Source of the DNA: Candidatus Saccharimonadota bacterium
GTDB taxonomy: Bacteria > Patescibacteriota > Saccharimonadia > Saccharimonadales > Saccharimonadaceae
Length of the DNA stretch: 14,908 nt
NCBI GenBank assembly: GCA_017652715.1
Contig: JAGCAL010000030.1
Span: forward strand, 1 to 14,908
Direction of reading: 5' to 3'
The translations under genes were made by a program, and so were the position numbers. The first letter of the stretch is position 1, and each line of letters begins with the position of its first letter. The notes beneath the pieces are model-generated. The model had not been told where the DNA came from. It did not search any database and was given only the letters and a program-made list of their open reading frames with translations. Positions 1-6,275 of this stretch are shown here, piece by piece.

Positions 1-375
1 ATGCAGCTTCAGCGTCGGCTCTTTCGGCGGCTAATCTAGCCTCTTCTTCAGCGGCTTTTCGGGCTTCTTCTTCCTGACGTAATCGTTCGGCCTCCTCGGA
101 AGCGCGTCTGGCCTCTTCTTCAGCAGCTTTTCTGGCTTCTTCTTCGGCGGCTCTTTCAGCAGCCTTCGAGGCTTCTTCGGCGGCTCTTGAAGCTTCAGCG
201 GCAACTTTCGAAGCTTCCTCGGCGGCTTGGCGGCTAGCTTCTTCCTCCTCCTGACGTCGTCGTGCAGCCTCCTTGGCAGCCCTGGATTCCTCATCGGCTT
301 GCGCACGACTGGCTTCTTCTGCTTGTTTGGCGGCTTCTTCTTCGGCTTTCTTTTGCTCTTCGATAGCCTTGACGT
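1..375 (-). repeat. Degenerate coding repeat (Ala/Glu-rich coiled-coil segment)
   Basis: On the plus strand this stretch is a run of gcttct/tcttcggcg-type words, which encode repeated AEEEA, KAAEE and ASRAAEEA blocks on the minus strand. Near-copies such as the segments around 40-85 and 114-150 share long identical stretches. Low complexity in all frames yields spurious Lys/Arg/Pro-rich ORFs in the alternative frames. It is a protein-level repeat in the long membrane protein, not a separate mobile repeat. Confidence 0.7.
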
Positions 376-2023
376 TGGCTTGATCTTCTTCTATGTTAGT
401 TTTCGGCGTATCTTCTTCTTTTAGCTCTTTTTTACCAGGATTTACACCGGCGTTCTTTTCCTCAGCTTTCTCGTTTTTAGCCTGCGGAGTAGTTTCGGGT
501 GGAGCCGTGGTTTCTGGTTCTGTTGGTTTTGCCTTTGTAGTTTCTGGAGGAGTGGTCTCGTGTGGCGCGGTGGTGGTTGGCTCAGGTTTTGTCTCCTTAG
601 TTTCTTGAGGGGTAGTTTCGTGTGGCGCGGTGGTGGTTTCTTGAGCCGTGGTGGTTTCTTCGTAGTAAGGAGTAGTTATATCTGGCTCCGTCGTGTATGT
701 TACTGTGGTTTCATACTCTGGGGTAGGTAATACAAGTTCTGGTCCAAATATTACTTCTTCGATTTCTTGCTGCTCAACGACTGGCAAATCGCCATAAATT
801 AAATCAATGCCCTCATCTTCTATACTACTGATTGCCTGCATGCATCCTTTGTAGCCTATAATGTTACCTTCTTCGTCATATACAGGGGTTATCTTAATAT
901 TCGTGTGCCCAATTTCATTGCCGTCGTCATCTAGCCAGTAGAATTGGACTACCTCAAGATTATGCTCATTAGTAGTACATTGGACAAGTTCCATATTGTC
1001 GTGGGTATAACCTTTTGAGGGATCCTTCTGGCGTGCGTATGCATTCTTTTGTGGACCATCTACTGTAGTTATGCGAGCAAAAGCTTGATCAATACGTTCA
1101 AGAAGTTGTTTTCTAACCGCCTCATATTTATCTGGACTGAGGCTTTCTAGTTTTTCTTCAGCCCCCGCAAGACTAATACCTTCGAAGCCCTCTGGTTGTA
1201 TTGCTCTTGGGAAAAATGCTATGTAGTCTTCGGCATTTTCGGCTTGTTGATTAATGGCATACTTCATCATCTCAAACACATCATTACCGCAAATTGCGGC
1301 AACTTCACTAGCCTTAGCAAAAGCGTATGGGCTAGTTTTTCCCTCTGAGAGGTACATACCTCTCTCGCCATAGCCATCTTTAATACCTTTTTCGGCTTCT
1401 GCTCTTTCGCCCGTAGTAGTTACGTTCGCTTGAGTTTCAGCAGGGCTGACCGCTCCAATACCCGCTTGACCTACAGCGGAAGCATGATACGCTTCCATCG
1501 ACGCATCCCCCTCTGCTTCTTGTGGAACTTCAGTCCATGTTTCTCCAGTTTCCGTAGTTTCGTCTCCTCCGGATAAAGCATCTTCCAGTGTCGTACTAAT
1601 AGGGGCTGGCGCTGGAGCCGGAGTATCATAACTTTGAGCTACCGGTTGTTGCTTCTGCGAAGTGGCCCGACCGCCAAAAAAGCCGACAGTAGCGGCCGCC
1701 GCAGTAGCCGCCGCAATTATAGCTATGGCCTTTCCGAAGGAGGTACTTCTCTTTGCGTTTTTGAGAGTTCTTTCTCCTGATGGAGTTATTACGCGATTGG
1801 GTCTAGAGCCGTTTGCTCGTTGCGCGCGATAATGCATCCCTCCATTCCCTTGCTCGGTTTGCCTTCTAGCTTGTTCCGCCCTACGTCTTAAATAATCCCT
1901 TGTCTCCTCCTCGCTAAATTCGGACTGATAACTACGATTAGGCCTGTTTGGGCGGTTTTCGGAGCTCTCCCAACCAGTCGGTCGACTACCGCCACCATAT
2001 CCCCCTCTTTCGCCGTTATACAT
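1..2023 (-). CDS. Large membrane-anchored protein with Thr-rich stalk and Ala/Glu coiled coil (3' end outside window)
   Basis: The frame is open from the ATG at 2023 to the window edge (674 codons, no stop), so the C-terminus is missing. Residues 1-95 are polar and Gly/Arg/Asn-rich with no signal peptide. One hydrophobic Ala/Ile-rich helix at about 97-116 is a probable single membrane span. A Pro/Ala linker follows, then a probably folded region (about 215-400) with three Cys. Residues about 430-515 are Thr/Pro/Glu repeats (PHETT, PPETT), and from about 550 onward the chain is almost purely Ala/Glu/Arg/Lys/Ser, typical of a long coiled coil. I infer a stalk-like envelope protein, topology probably N-in/C-out. 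The start is well supported: an AGGAGGT Shine-Dalgarno lies 4 nt upstream, inside the end of the preceding gene, which it overlaps by 8 nt. I do not recognise the family. A TolA-like or adhesin-like role is possible but unproven. Confidence 0.85.
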   Translation of the reverse strand, partial: MYNGERGGYGGGSRPTGWESSENRPNRPNRSYQSEFSEEETRDYLRRRAEQARRQTEQGNGGMHYRAQRANGSRPNRVITPSGERTLKNAKRSTSFGKAIAIIAAATAAAATVGFFGGRATSQKQQPVAQSYDTPAPAPAPISTTLEDALSGGDETTETGETWTEVPQEAEGDASMEAYHASAVGQAGIGAVSPAETQANVTTTGERAEAEKGIKDGYGERGMYLSEGKTSPYAFAKASEVAAICGNDVFEMMKYAINQQAENAEDYIAFFPRAIQPEGFEGISLAGAEEKLESLSPDKYEAVRKQLLERIDQAFARITTVDGPQKNAYARQKDPSKGYTHDNMELVQCTTNEHNLEVVQFYWLDDDGNEIGHTNIKITPVYDEEGNIIGYKGCMQAISSIEDEGIDLIYGDLPVVEQQEIEEVIFGPELVLPTPEYETTVTYTTEPDITTPYYEETTTAQETTTAPHETTPQETKETKPEPTTTAPHETTPPETTKAKPTEPETTAPPETTPQAKNEKAEEKNAGVNPGKKELKEEDTPKTNIEEDQANVKAIEEQKKAEEEAAKQAEEASRAQADEESRAAKEAARRRQEEEEASRQAAEEASKVAAEASRAAEEASKAAERAAEEEARKAAEEEARRASEEAERLRQEEEARKAAEEEARLAAERADAEAA
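531..638 (-). repeat. 60-bp-period tandem repeat encoding Thr/Pro stalk
   Basis: Segments 541-578 and 601-638 are near-identical (34 of 38 positions) and exactly 60 bp apart, so the repeat unit is 20 residues (APHETT...PPETT type). Shorter related fragments lie on both sides (about 491-515 and 638-660). Such Thr/Pro repeats typically form an extended, possibly glycosylated stalk in surface proteins; here that role is inferred. Confidence 0.65.
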
Positions 2024-2345
2024 TTTCACCTCCTAAGAATTTAGTCCCAAAGTCTTGCATGACCTTAGTAATGATTTCTTCAAGATTAATTCCTGCTTCT
2101 TTAAAAAATCTATCGTATGTTTCGGGAGTCGCTTCATCGCGTTCTAGAAGTTGGTTAAGTTTTTCATTCTCTTCGTCGCTTAGGCTACTAAAAATAGCCA
2201 CACCGATTTCGTCGTCAAGCTCTTTGATACTTTTTTCTCTTAGCTGATTAAGCTCCGCGGCATCGTTAACCGGGAGAGGTTTTTTCTTGATTAGATCGTC
2301 GACAAATTTCCCCAAAATTTCCCGATCCACCAGGTAATCTTCCAT
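2016..2345 (-). CDS. Small acidic helical protein, DUF5663-like
   Basis: A 109-residue soluble protein with no membrane segment or signal peptide. Residues about 34-100 follow a pattern I associate with DUF5663, a small uncharacterised helical domain frequent in Patescibacteria: a Leu/Glu helix, DDEIGVAIFSSLSDEE, a LLER turn, then an amphipathic helix with EEIITK. The assignment is from memory of the family pattern and is moderate. The gene is first in a two-gene unit; its last codons hold the Shine-Dalgarno of the long membrane protein and the reading frames overlap by 8 nt (2016-2023), so the two are probably translationally coupled and functionally linked. No good Shine-Dalgarno precedes its own ATG; an AAAGGT lies too far upstream. 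A consensus-like promoter is at 2386-2414. Function unknown. Confidence 0.85.
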   Translation of the reverse strand: MEDYLVDREILGKFVDDLIKKKPLPVNDAAELNQLREKSIKELDDEIGVAIFSSLSDEENEKLNQLLERDEATPETYDRFFKEAGINLEEIITKVMQDFGTKFLGGENV

Positions 2346-2385
2346 AGTTGTTTTTTAGTTATTGTTGTTGACCTTTCTGGTTATT

Positions 2386-2414
2386 AGTTTAACATGAGCT
2401 TTTCTGATGGTCAA
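2386..2414 (-). promoter_or_regulatory. Promoter of the DUF5663-like/membrane protein unit
   Basis: Read on the minus strand, TTGACC (2409-2414) is followed after exactly 17 nt by TAAACT (2386-2391), preceded by TG one base upstream (extended -10). The predicted transcript start near 2379 gives a leader of about 34 nt. It lies just downstream of the terminator at 2452-2476, so the unit appears to be independently transcribed. Confidence 0.6.
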
Positions 2415-2451
2415 GATTATTATTATGCTTAAACATACTACTAGCAATTTA

Positions 2452-2476
2452 AAAACCGAACATAGTGTTCGGTTTT
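2452..2476 (-). terminator. Rho-independent terminator, possibly bidirectional
   Basis: Perfect 11-bp inverted repeat AAAACCGAACA / TGTTCGGTTTT with a 3-nt loop (TAG on plus, CTA on minus). On the minus strand the 3' arm runs into GGTTTTTAAATT, giving a usable U-tract. It follows the 42-residue gene (stop at 2567) by about 90 nt and separates it from the next promoter. Confidence 0.75.
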
Positions 2477-2566
2477 AGAAATATTAGATTTTAGTTTTAG
2501 TATTACATTGGTAGTTTCCTATTAAGATTAGTCAGGTTTTTATTTAGTGATCTGTTCCTTTTCTGA

Positions 2567-2695
2567 TTACCAGCTCAGGATACGGGCGCCTATTTTGCGA
2601 GCTTTAATACGGTTGATTGTTTCTTGGCTTACTTTGTTCGGAGATATATATTCCTTTTCATTGTTGTAATATTCGAGTGCTTCTATATTTGACAT
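2567..2695 (-). CDS. Small 42-residue protein of unknown function
   Basis: ATG at 2695, TAA at 2567-2569. Translation begins MSNIEALEYYNNEKEYI and ends KIGARILSW. The N-terminal half is acidic and Tyr/Asn-rich; the C-terminal half (residues about 21-40) is basic and can form an amphipathic helix. There is no signal peptide or membrane span. Support for a real gene is unusually good for its size: an AAAGGA Shine-Dalgarno 8 nt upstream (2704-2709), a consensus promoter (TTGACA-N17-TACACT) at 2759-2787, and a strong terminator downstream. It stands alone between ileS and the DUF5663-like unit. I do not recognise a family; a regulatory peptide, small DNA/RNA-binding protein or secreted-independent peptide are all possible. 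Confidence 0.7.
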   Translation of the reverse strand: MSNIEALEYYNNEKEYISPNKVSQETINRIKARKIGARILSW

Positions 2696-2723
2696 TTTGT
2701 TTTTCCTTTGTTTATTTTTATTT

Positions 2724-2750
2724 GTTAGAATTTTTATTTTATTTTCTAAC
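2724..2750 (-). promoter_or_regulatory. 5'-leader hairpin of the 42-residue gene
   Basis: Perfect 7-bp inverted repeat GTTAGAA (2724-2730) / TTCTAAC (2744-2750) with a 13-nt A/T-only loop. With a start near 2752 it would form a stem-loop at the very 5' end of the mRNA, ahead of the Shine-Dalgarno at 2704-2709. Such 5'-terminal hairpins can stabilise an mRNA; a DNA operator is the alternative reading. Confidence 0.4.
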
Positions 2751-2787
2751 TTGATTCAAGTGTAGCACACTTTGTCGAATTTGTCAA
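2749..2787 (-). promoter_or_regulatory. Consensus promoter with overlapping palindromes (operator-like)
   Basis: On the minus strand a perfect -35 TTGACA (2782-2787), 17-nt spacer, and -10 TACACT (2759-2764) drive the 42-residue gene. Two palindromes overlap it: AGTGT-AGC-ACACT (2759-2771) covers the -10, and ACTTGA-T-TCAAGT (2749-2761) covers the predicted start point. Palindromes in these positions are typical of repressor sites. A weaker possible second promoter lies upstream (TTGACA at 2816-2821 with CATAAA at 2793-2798). Confidence 0.6.
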
Positions 2788-2831
2788 TAGTGTTTATGCT
2801 AAAAAATGGTAGAAATGTCAAATTTAAGAGA

Positions 2832-3053
2832 AAATATGGCGACAAAAATAAGCTCAATCTCGCTCGCGGTTGGCTTCACGCCATGTTCTTTTTTACAACA
2901 TTTCGCTCAATCCTCGTCTTGATCAAGTTGCCAGCTCGTTCGGCTAAAGCCTCACTCGGCAACTTTACTCGCCTCGGATGAGGAAAAGTTGTAAAAAACA
3001 ACTGGGTTCGTCAAATGCTCGCTAGAATTGAGCTTATTATTGTCACCTTATTT
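2832..3053. repeat. Structured intergenic element with terminal inverted repeats
   Basis: This is most of the 356-nt gap between the 42-residue gene and ileS; I see no credible gene in it. The ends 2832-2858 and 3027-3053 are inverted copies pairing at 24 of 27 positions (perfect 12-bp core AATAAGCTCAAT / ATTGAGCTTATT). Nested inside are TTTTTTACAAC (2889-2899) with GTTGTAAAAAA (2988-2998), then AAGTTGCC (2925-2932) with GGCAACTT (2958-2965), then GGC-TAAA-GCC (2942-2951). CTCG occurs eight times between 2859 and 3021. It is more GC-rich than the flanking spacer. It could be a MITE-like repeat, a structured RNA, or a 3' structure of the ileS transcript (it begins at the ileS stop codon). No target-site duplication was seen. 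Confidence 0.6.
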
Positions 3054-6027
3054 ATATCTTCTCTAATGAAATTGTGATGTTTTCGCCGTTTATCTTAGCG
3101 ATTTCGTCATAGGCGAAATTATCATTGAGATAAATTTCCGTAGCCTGAACTTCGGACTTAATCAAATCTACATACGCCTTCGGCGGTTCGATTGTCAACG
3201 AGAGTTTAATTTTATCACCAGGAGCTAGGCCGGCTTTTTTGCGTGTTGACTGAATCGCTCGGATTAGTTCGCGGGCCTTCCCCTCTTCTAAGAGCTCGGG
3301 GGTTAAGGTTTTATCTAATGCAAGTTTCTTGCCATGCTTAACCTTCTTCACATTAACTTCTTCGGCGATAATCTTCTCGTAGAATTCATCGAGCTTGTCG
3401 CCATCATAGGTAAGCTCTGACAATGGTTGGCGAATCTTAATCTGTTCTTCAGTGTCGGATTTTTGCATTCTAAGCGCTAGAGCGTCGGTAATGATTTGGC
3501 GAGTACGAGCCATATTATCAAGAACTTCGGTATCAATACTAGCAGACTCCGGCCAATCCAAAAGATGGACAGATTCATCACTGCCAGTCATTTTCTGATA
3601 TAACTCCTCGGCTAGGAACGGCGTAAACGGAGCAAGGAGTTTCGCGAGATAGATAAGAACATAGTAAAGTGTCACGAAAGCTTGCTTCTTGTCTTCTTCG
3701 TCGTCATTTTTACTAAAGCGGCGACGAGAACGACGAACAAACCAGTTACTCATATCGTCAACAAACGGAAGAACACCTTCTAGGGCCTTCGGGAGGTTAT
3801 ATTCCTCCATGCCGGTCGTAATCGCGTCACGAAGTTGATAAAGGCGAGAAACAATCCAGCGATCTAGAGGGTTCGAGGAGTTTATTTCTTGATTCTTCTC
3901 TTTAAACTCATCCGAATCAATTCCCTCTACCTCGGCATAGGTAGTAAAGAAATCGTACACGTTCAGAATCATTGAGAGTTTGCGATGGACATCGGAGACA
4001 TCTTTATCGAGGAGGGCAAAGTCTTCGCCAGAAAGTACCGGGCTAGAGAGGAGCAAAAATCGCAATGCGTCGGCGGAAAATCGGTCCATAAGTTCGTTCG
4101 GGTCAGTAAAGTTGCCAAGAGATTTACTCATCTTGCGGCCATCGTTTCCGGCCAAAGTTCCGGTAGTAATTACGTTCTTATAGGCGTTTTTATGGCCTTT
4201 TTTCGCTTTTTCGCCGAAGGCACCGATTGATGCTAGGGCCGTATTAACGGCGTGGACATAATAAAACCATGCGCGGACTTGGCCGACGTATTCTACGATG
4301 AAGTCGGCAGGATAATTTGTTTCGAACTTCTTCTTATTCTCGAATGGGTAGTGTAGCTGAGCGAAAGGCATCGAACCGGATTCAAACCAGCAGTCCAAAA
4401 CTTTCTCGATACGAGTAAAGTGTTCACCATTAATATCAAATTCGATTGCGTCCACCCATGGGCGATGATAATCTTCCAGACGCTTGCCAGATAGTTCATA
4501 AAGCTCGTCGTAGCTTCCTACTACCTTTACCGAACCTTTATCGCCTTTCCATACCGGCATAGCCGTAGCCCAAAAACGGTCACGAGACAAGTTCCAATCA
4601 GGAGCAGCTTTGATATTCTTAGCAAAGCGGCCATGTTTTAGGTATTCTGGGAACCAGTTAATATTTTCATTTTCGTCGAGCATTAACTGCTTTTGACCCT
4701 CGATATCAAAGAACCAAGACGGAAAAGCACGATAGATAATTCTTTCCTTAGAACGCGGATTAAACGGATATTCGTGCTGAATGTACTCGATTTTATGGAT
4801 AATCCCCTTCTCTTCGAGACATTTAGCGATAAATTTATTGCCTGCCCAGACTTGGATACCATTTTCGTCGGTGTCGCGTACTCCGAGTTCATGCAATTTT
4901 TCAGCCATTTCGGGCAAGTAGTAGCCGTTTTCATCTAAACAATCTACGAAATCTAGCTCAAAGTTTTGAGCAAGTTTATAGTCATCTTCGCCATATGCCG
5001 GGGCAATATGAACAATACCAGTACCATCTTCAGCCGAAACAAAGTCGCCAGGAAGAATAGTATAGGTATCTTTACGTTGCATAGTTCCATTGTCGCCGCG
5101 AAGGCCAAGATCGAAAAGACAGTCAGCAACTTCGATGATAGGTTCGTATTTTTTACCGATTAAGGCCTTACCTTTAAAAGCTTTTTCCGGTTTCTCTCCT
5201 TCGAATAAAATTTTCGCACGGTCTAGCGTTAAAATATATTTTTCACCATTAATATCATAGACACCGTAATCTAAATCAGGACTTACAGCAAGAGCCATGT
5301 TAGCTGGGAGCGTCCACGGAGTAGTAGTCCAAGCGAGAAGATAAACTGGTTTTGCGGCAACGTTTTCAACGTCGTCTAGCAATTTGAACTTAACATATGC
5401 TGACGGATCGGTAACGGTTTGGTATGCGTCATTATCCATTGTTACTTCGGCTTTACTAACCGGAGTAGCAAACTTAGTATCATACATTAGGACCTTACGA
5501 CCTTCATAAATCTTACCAGCGCTATAAAGTTCCTTAAAGGCCCACCATACGCTCTCCATAAAACTCTTGTCCATCGTACGGTAAGCGTTATCAAAATCTA
5601 CCCAACGTCCGACTCTGTCGATCGTTCCCTTCCAAGTCTGGCTATTTGCCACCATGGATTCACGGGCCTTAATTATATAGTCTTCCAGGCTCCACTTCGT
5701 GCCAATTTCTCGTCTATCGGTAATACCAAGTTGTTTTTCTACAAAGTTTTCGGCGGGCAGCCCATGGCAATCCCAACCCCAGCGCCGTTCAACGCGGTAG
5801 CCATTCATGGTCCAGTATCGCGGAACAGCATCTTTAACGATCGAGGAAAGCAGGGTGCCGTGATGGGGGTTTCCGGTAATAAATGGAGGGCCATCATAAA
5901 ACACATAGGATCTTTTCGCCGGTCTAGAATCTACCGACTGTTCAAAAATTTTATGCTCACGCCACCACTTCGCGATAGCTTTCTCATATTCTACGGCCGT
6001 TCGCCGTTCTCCCGCTCTATATTTCAT
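3052..6027 (-). CDS. ileS: Isoleucine--tRNA ligase (IleRS), type 2/eukaryote-like
   Basis: Charges tRNA-Ile with isoleucine in the cytoplasm. 991 residues, normal for the type 2 class. The catalytic domain opens with FYDGPPFITG, and the HIGH motif reads HHGT at 55-58 (last His replaced). The CP1 editing domain carries WTTTPWTLPAN (about 233-243) and DGTGIVHIAPAYG (from about 334), so hydrolytic proofreading of Val-tRNA is expected. The KMSKS loop is intact (632-636), followed by the helical anticodon-binding domain (WFVRRSRRRFS region) and a C-terminal extension. The phrasing around HIGH (RYWTMNGYRVERRWGWDCHGLP) fits the type associated with eukaryotes, archaea and mupirocin-resistant bacteria. 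The start at 6027 needs no Shine-Dalgarno if the mRNA is leaderless: a TATAAT box ends 7 nt before the ATG. The upstream YolD-like gene stops 20 nt away. Confidence 0.97.
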   Translation of the reverse strand: MKYRAGERRTAVEYEKAIAKWWREHKIFEQSVDSRPAKRSYVFYDGPPFITGNPHHGTLLSSIVKDAVPRYWTMNGYRVERRWGWDCHGLPAENFVEKQLGITDRREIGTKWSLEDYIIKARESMVANSQTWKGTIDRVGRWVDFDNAYRTMDKSFMESVWWAFKELYSAGKIYEGRKVLMYDTKFATPVSKAEVTMDNDAYQTVTDPSAYVKFKLLDDVENVAAKPVYLLAWTTTPWTLPANMALAVSPDLDYGVYDINGEKYILTLDRAKILFEGEKPEKAFKGKALIGKKYEPIIEVADCLFDLGLRGDNGTMQRKDTYTILPGDFVSAEDGTGIVHIAPAYGEDDYKLAQNFELDFVDCLDENGYYLPEMAEKLHELGVRDTDENGIQVWAGNKFIAKCLEEKGIIHKIEYIQHEYPFNPRSKERIIYRAFPSWFFDIEGQKQLMLDENENINWFPEYLKHGRFAKNIKAAPDWNLSRDRFWATAMPVWKGDKGSVKVVGSYDELYELSGKRLEDYHRPWVDAIEFDINGEHFTRIEKVLDCWFESGSMPFAQLHYPFENKKKFETNYPADFIVEYVGQVRAWFYYVHAVNTALASIGAFGEKAKKGHKNAYKNVITTGTLAGNDGRKMSKSLGNFTDPNELMDRFSADALRFLLLSSPVLSGEDFALLDKDVSDVHRKLSMILNVYDFFTTYAEVEGIDSDEFKEKNQEINSSNPLDRWIVSRLYQLRDAITTGMEEYNLPKALEGVLPFVDDMSNWFVRRSRRRFSKNDDEEDKKQAFVTLYYVLIYLAKLLAPFTPFLAEELYQKMTGSDESVHLLDWPESASIDTEVLDNMARTRQIITDALALRMQKSDTEEQIKIRQPLSELTYDGDKLDEFYEKIIAEEVNVKKVKHGKKLALDKTLTPELLEEGKARELIRAIQSTRKKAGLAPGDKIKLSLTIEPPKAYVDLIKSEVQATEIYLNDNFAYDEIAKINGENITISLEKI

Positions 6028-6045
6028 AGGTATAATTATACCACA
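6028..6045 (-). promoter_or_regulatory. Extended -10 promoter giving leaderless ileS mRNA
   Basis: On the minus strand TGTGGTATAAT (6035-6045) is an extended -10 box; TATAAT ends 7 nt before the ileS ATG, placing the transcript start at or next to the A of ATG. No -35 match or Shine-Dalgarno is visible. The box forms part of a 14-bp perfect palindrome GGTATAATTATACC (6029-6042), which could also be an operator. There is no room for a T-box leader. Confidence 0.6.
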
Positions 6046-6047
6046 TT

Positions 6048-6275
6048 TTACTCTATTGGCGACTCACGTATATCGTCACTTGGCTGGATGATTCTTTGGG
6101 CGCGGAGCTCGGCAAATTTCGCAGTACGACGGATAGCACGCGCATGACCAGATAATGCTGCGTAGGGCGCAAATTGCGCTGCTCGCATTTTTTGAGACAT
6201 GCGAGGATGGCGTTTCGGTTCATAATGCGGATGATTTATAATCTCACTATATTTCGTCAACTCTGAATCACTCAT
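6048..6275 (-). CDS. YolD-like small protein partnered with Y-family polymerase
   Basis: 75 residues. The core HPHYEPKRHPRMSQK followed by MRAAQFAPYAALSGHARAI matches the small proteins (KHPRMS..DRAAQFAPFAALTG type) that sit next to UmuC/DinB-like polymerases in many Firmicutes; these are often called YolD-like. Their role is not firmly established, and an accessory or regulatory function for the polymerase is inferred. It is tightly coupled to the polymerase gene: its ATG overlaps the polymerase TGA stop (ATGA, 6272-6275), and AGGAGG (6285-6290) lies 9 nt upstream within the polymerase coding region. The protein is basic and predicted soluble, with a C-terminal helical stretch rich in Arg/Ala. 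Confidence 0.8.
   Translation of the reverse strand: MSDSELTKYSEIINHPHYEPKRHPRMSQKMRAAQFAPYAALSGHARAIRRTAKFAELRAQRIIQPSDDIRESPIE

Noticed and set aside
1..400. CRISPR array
   Set aside because: The repeats are degenerate, continuous and in frame with a coding sequence, with no unique spacers.
227..608. Two plus-strand ORFs (65 and 71 codons), hydrophobic
   Set aside because: They are antisense shadows of the low-complexity Ala/Glu and Thr/Pro coding repeats; their Phe/Leu/Ser/Val richness is the complement of GAA/GCC/ACC codons, with no Shine-Dalgarno.
2772..2981. Plus-strand 69-codon ORF
   Set aside because: It crosses the promoter of the 42-residue gene and the inverted-repeat element, lacks a Shine-Dalgarno and reads as translated repeat sequence.
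2820..3060. Complete insertion sequence
   Set aside because: The inverted repeats enclose only about 170 bp with no transposase and no visible target-site duplication; at most a non-autonomous element.
6028..6047. T-box leader for ileS
   Set aside because: Only 20 nt separate the upstream stop codon from the ileS ATG and the -10 box occupies them, so no leader RNA exists.
5731..6147. Plus-strand 138-codon ORF
   Set aside because: Antisense to the conserved ileS catalytic domain and the ileS promoter; no supporting start signals or recognisable domain.
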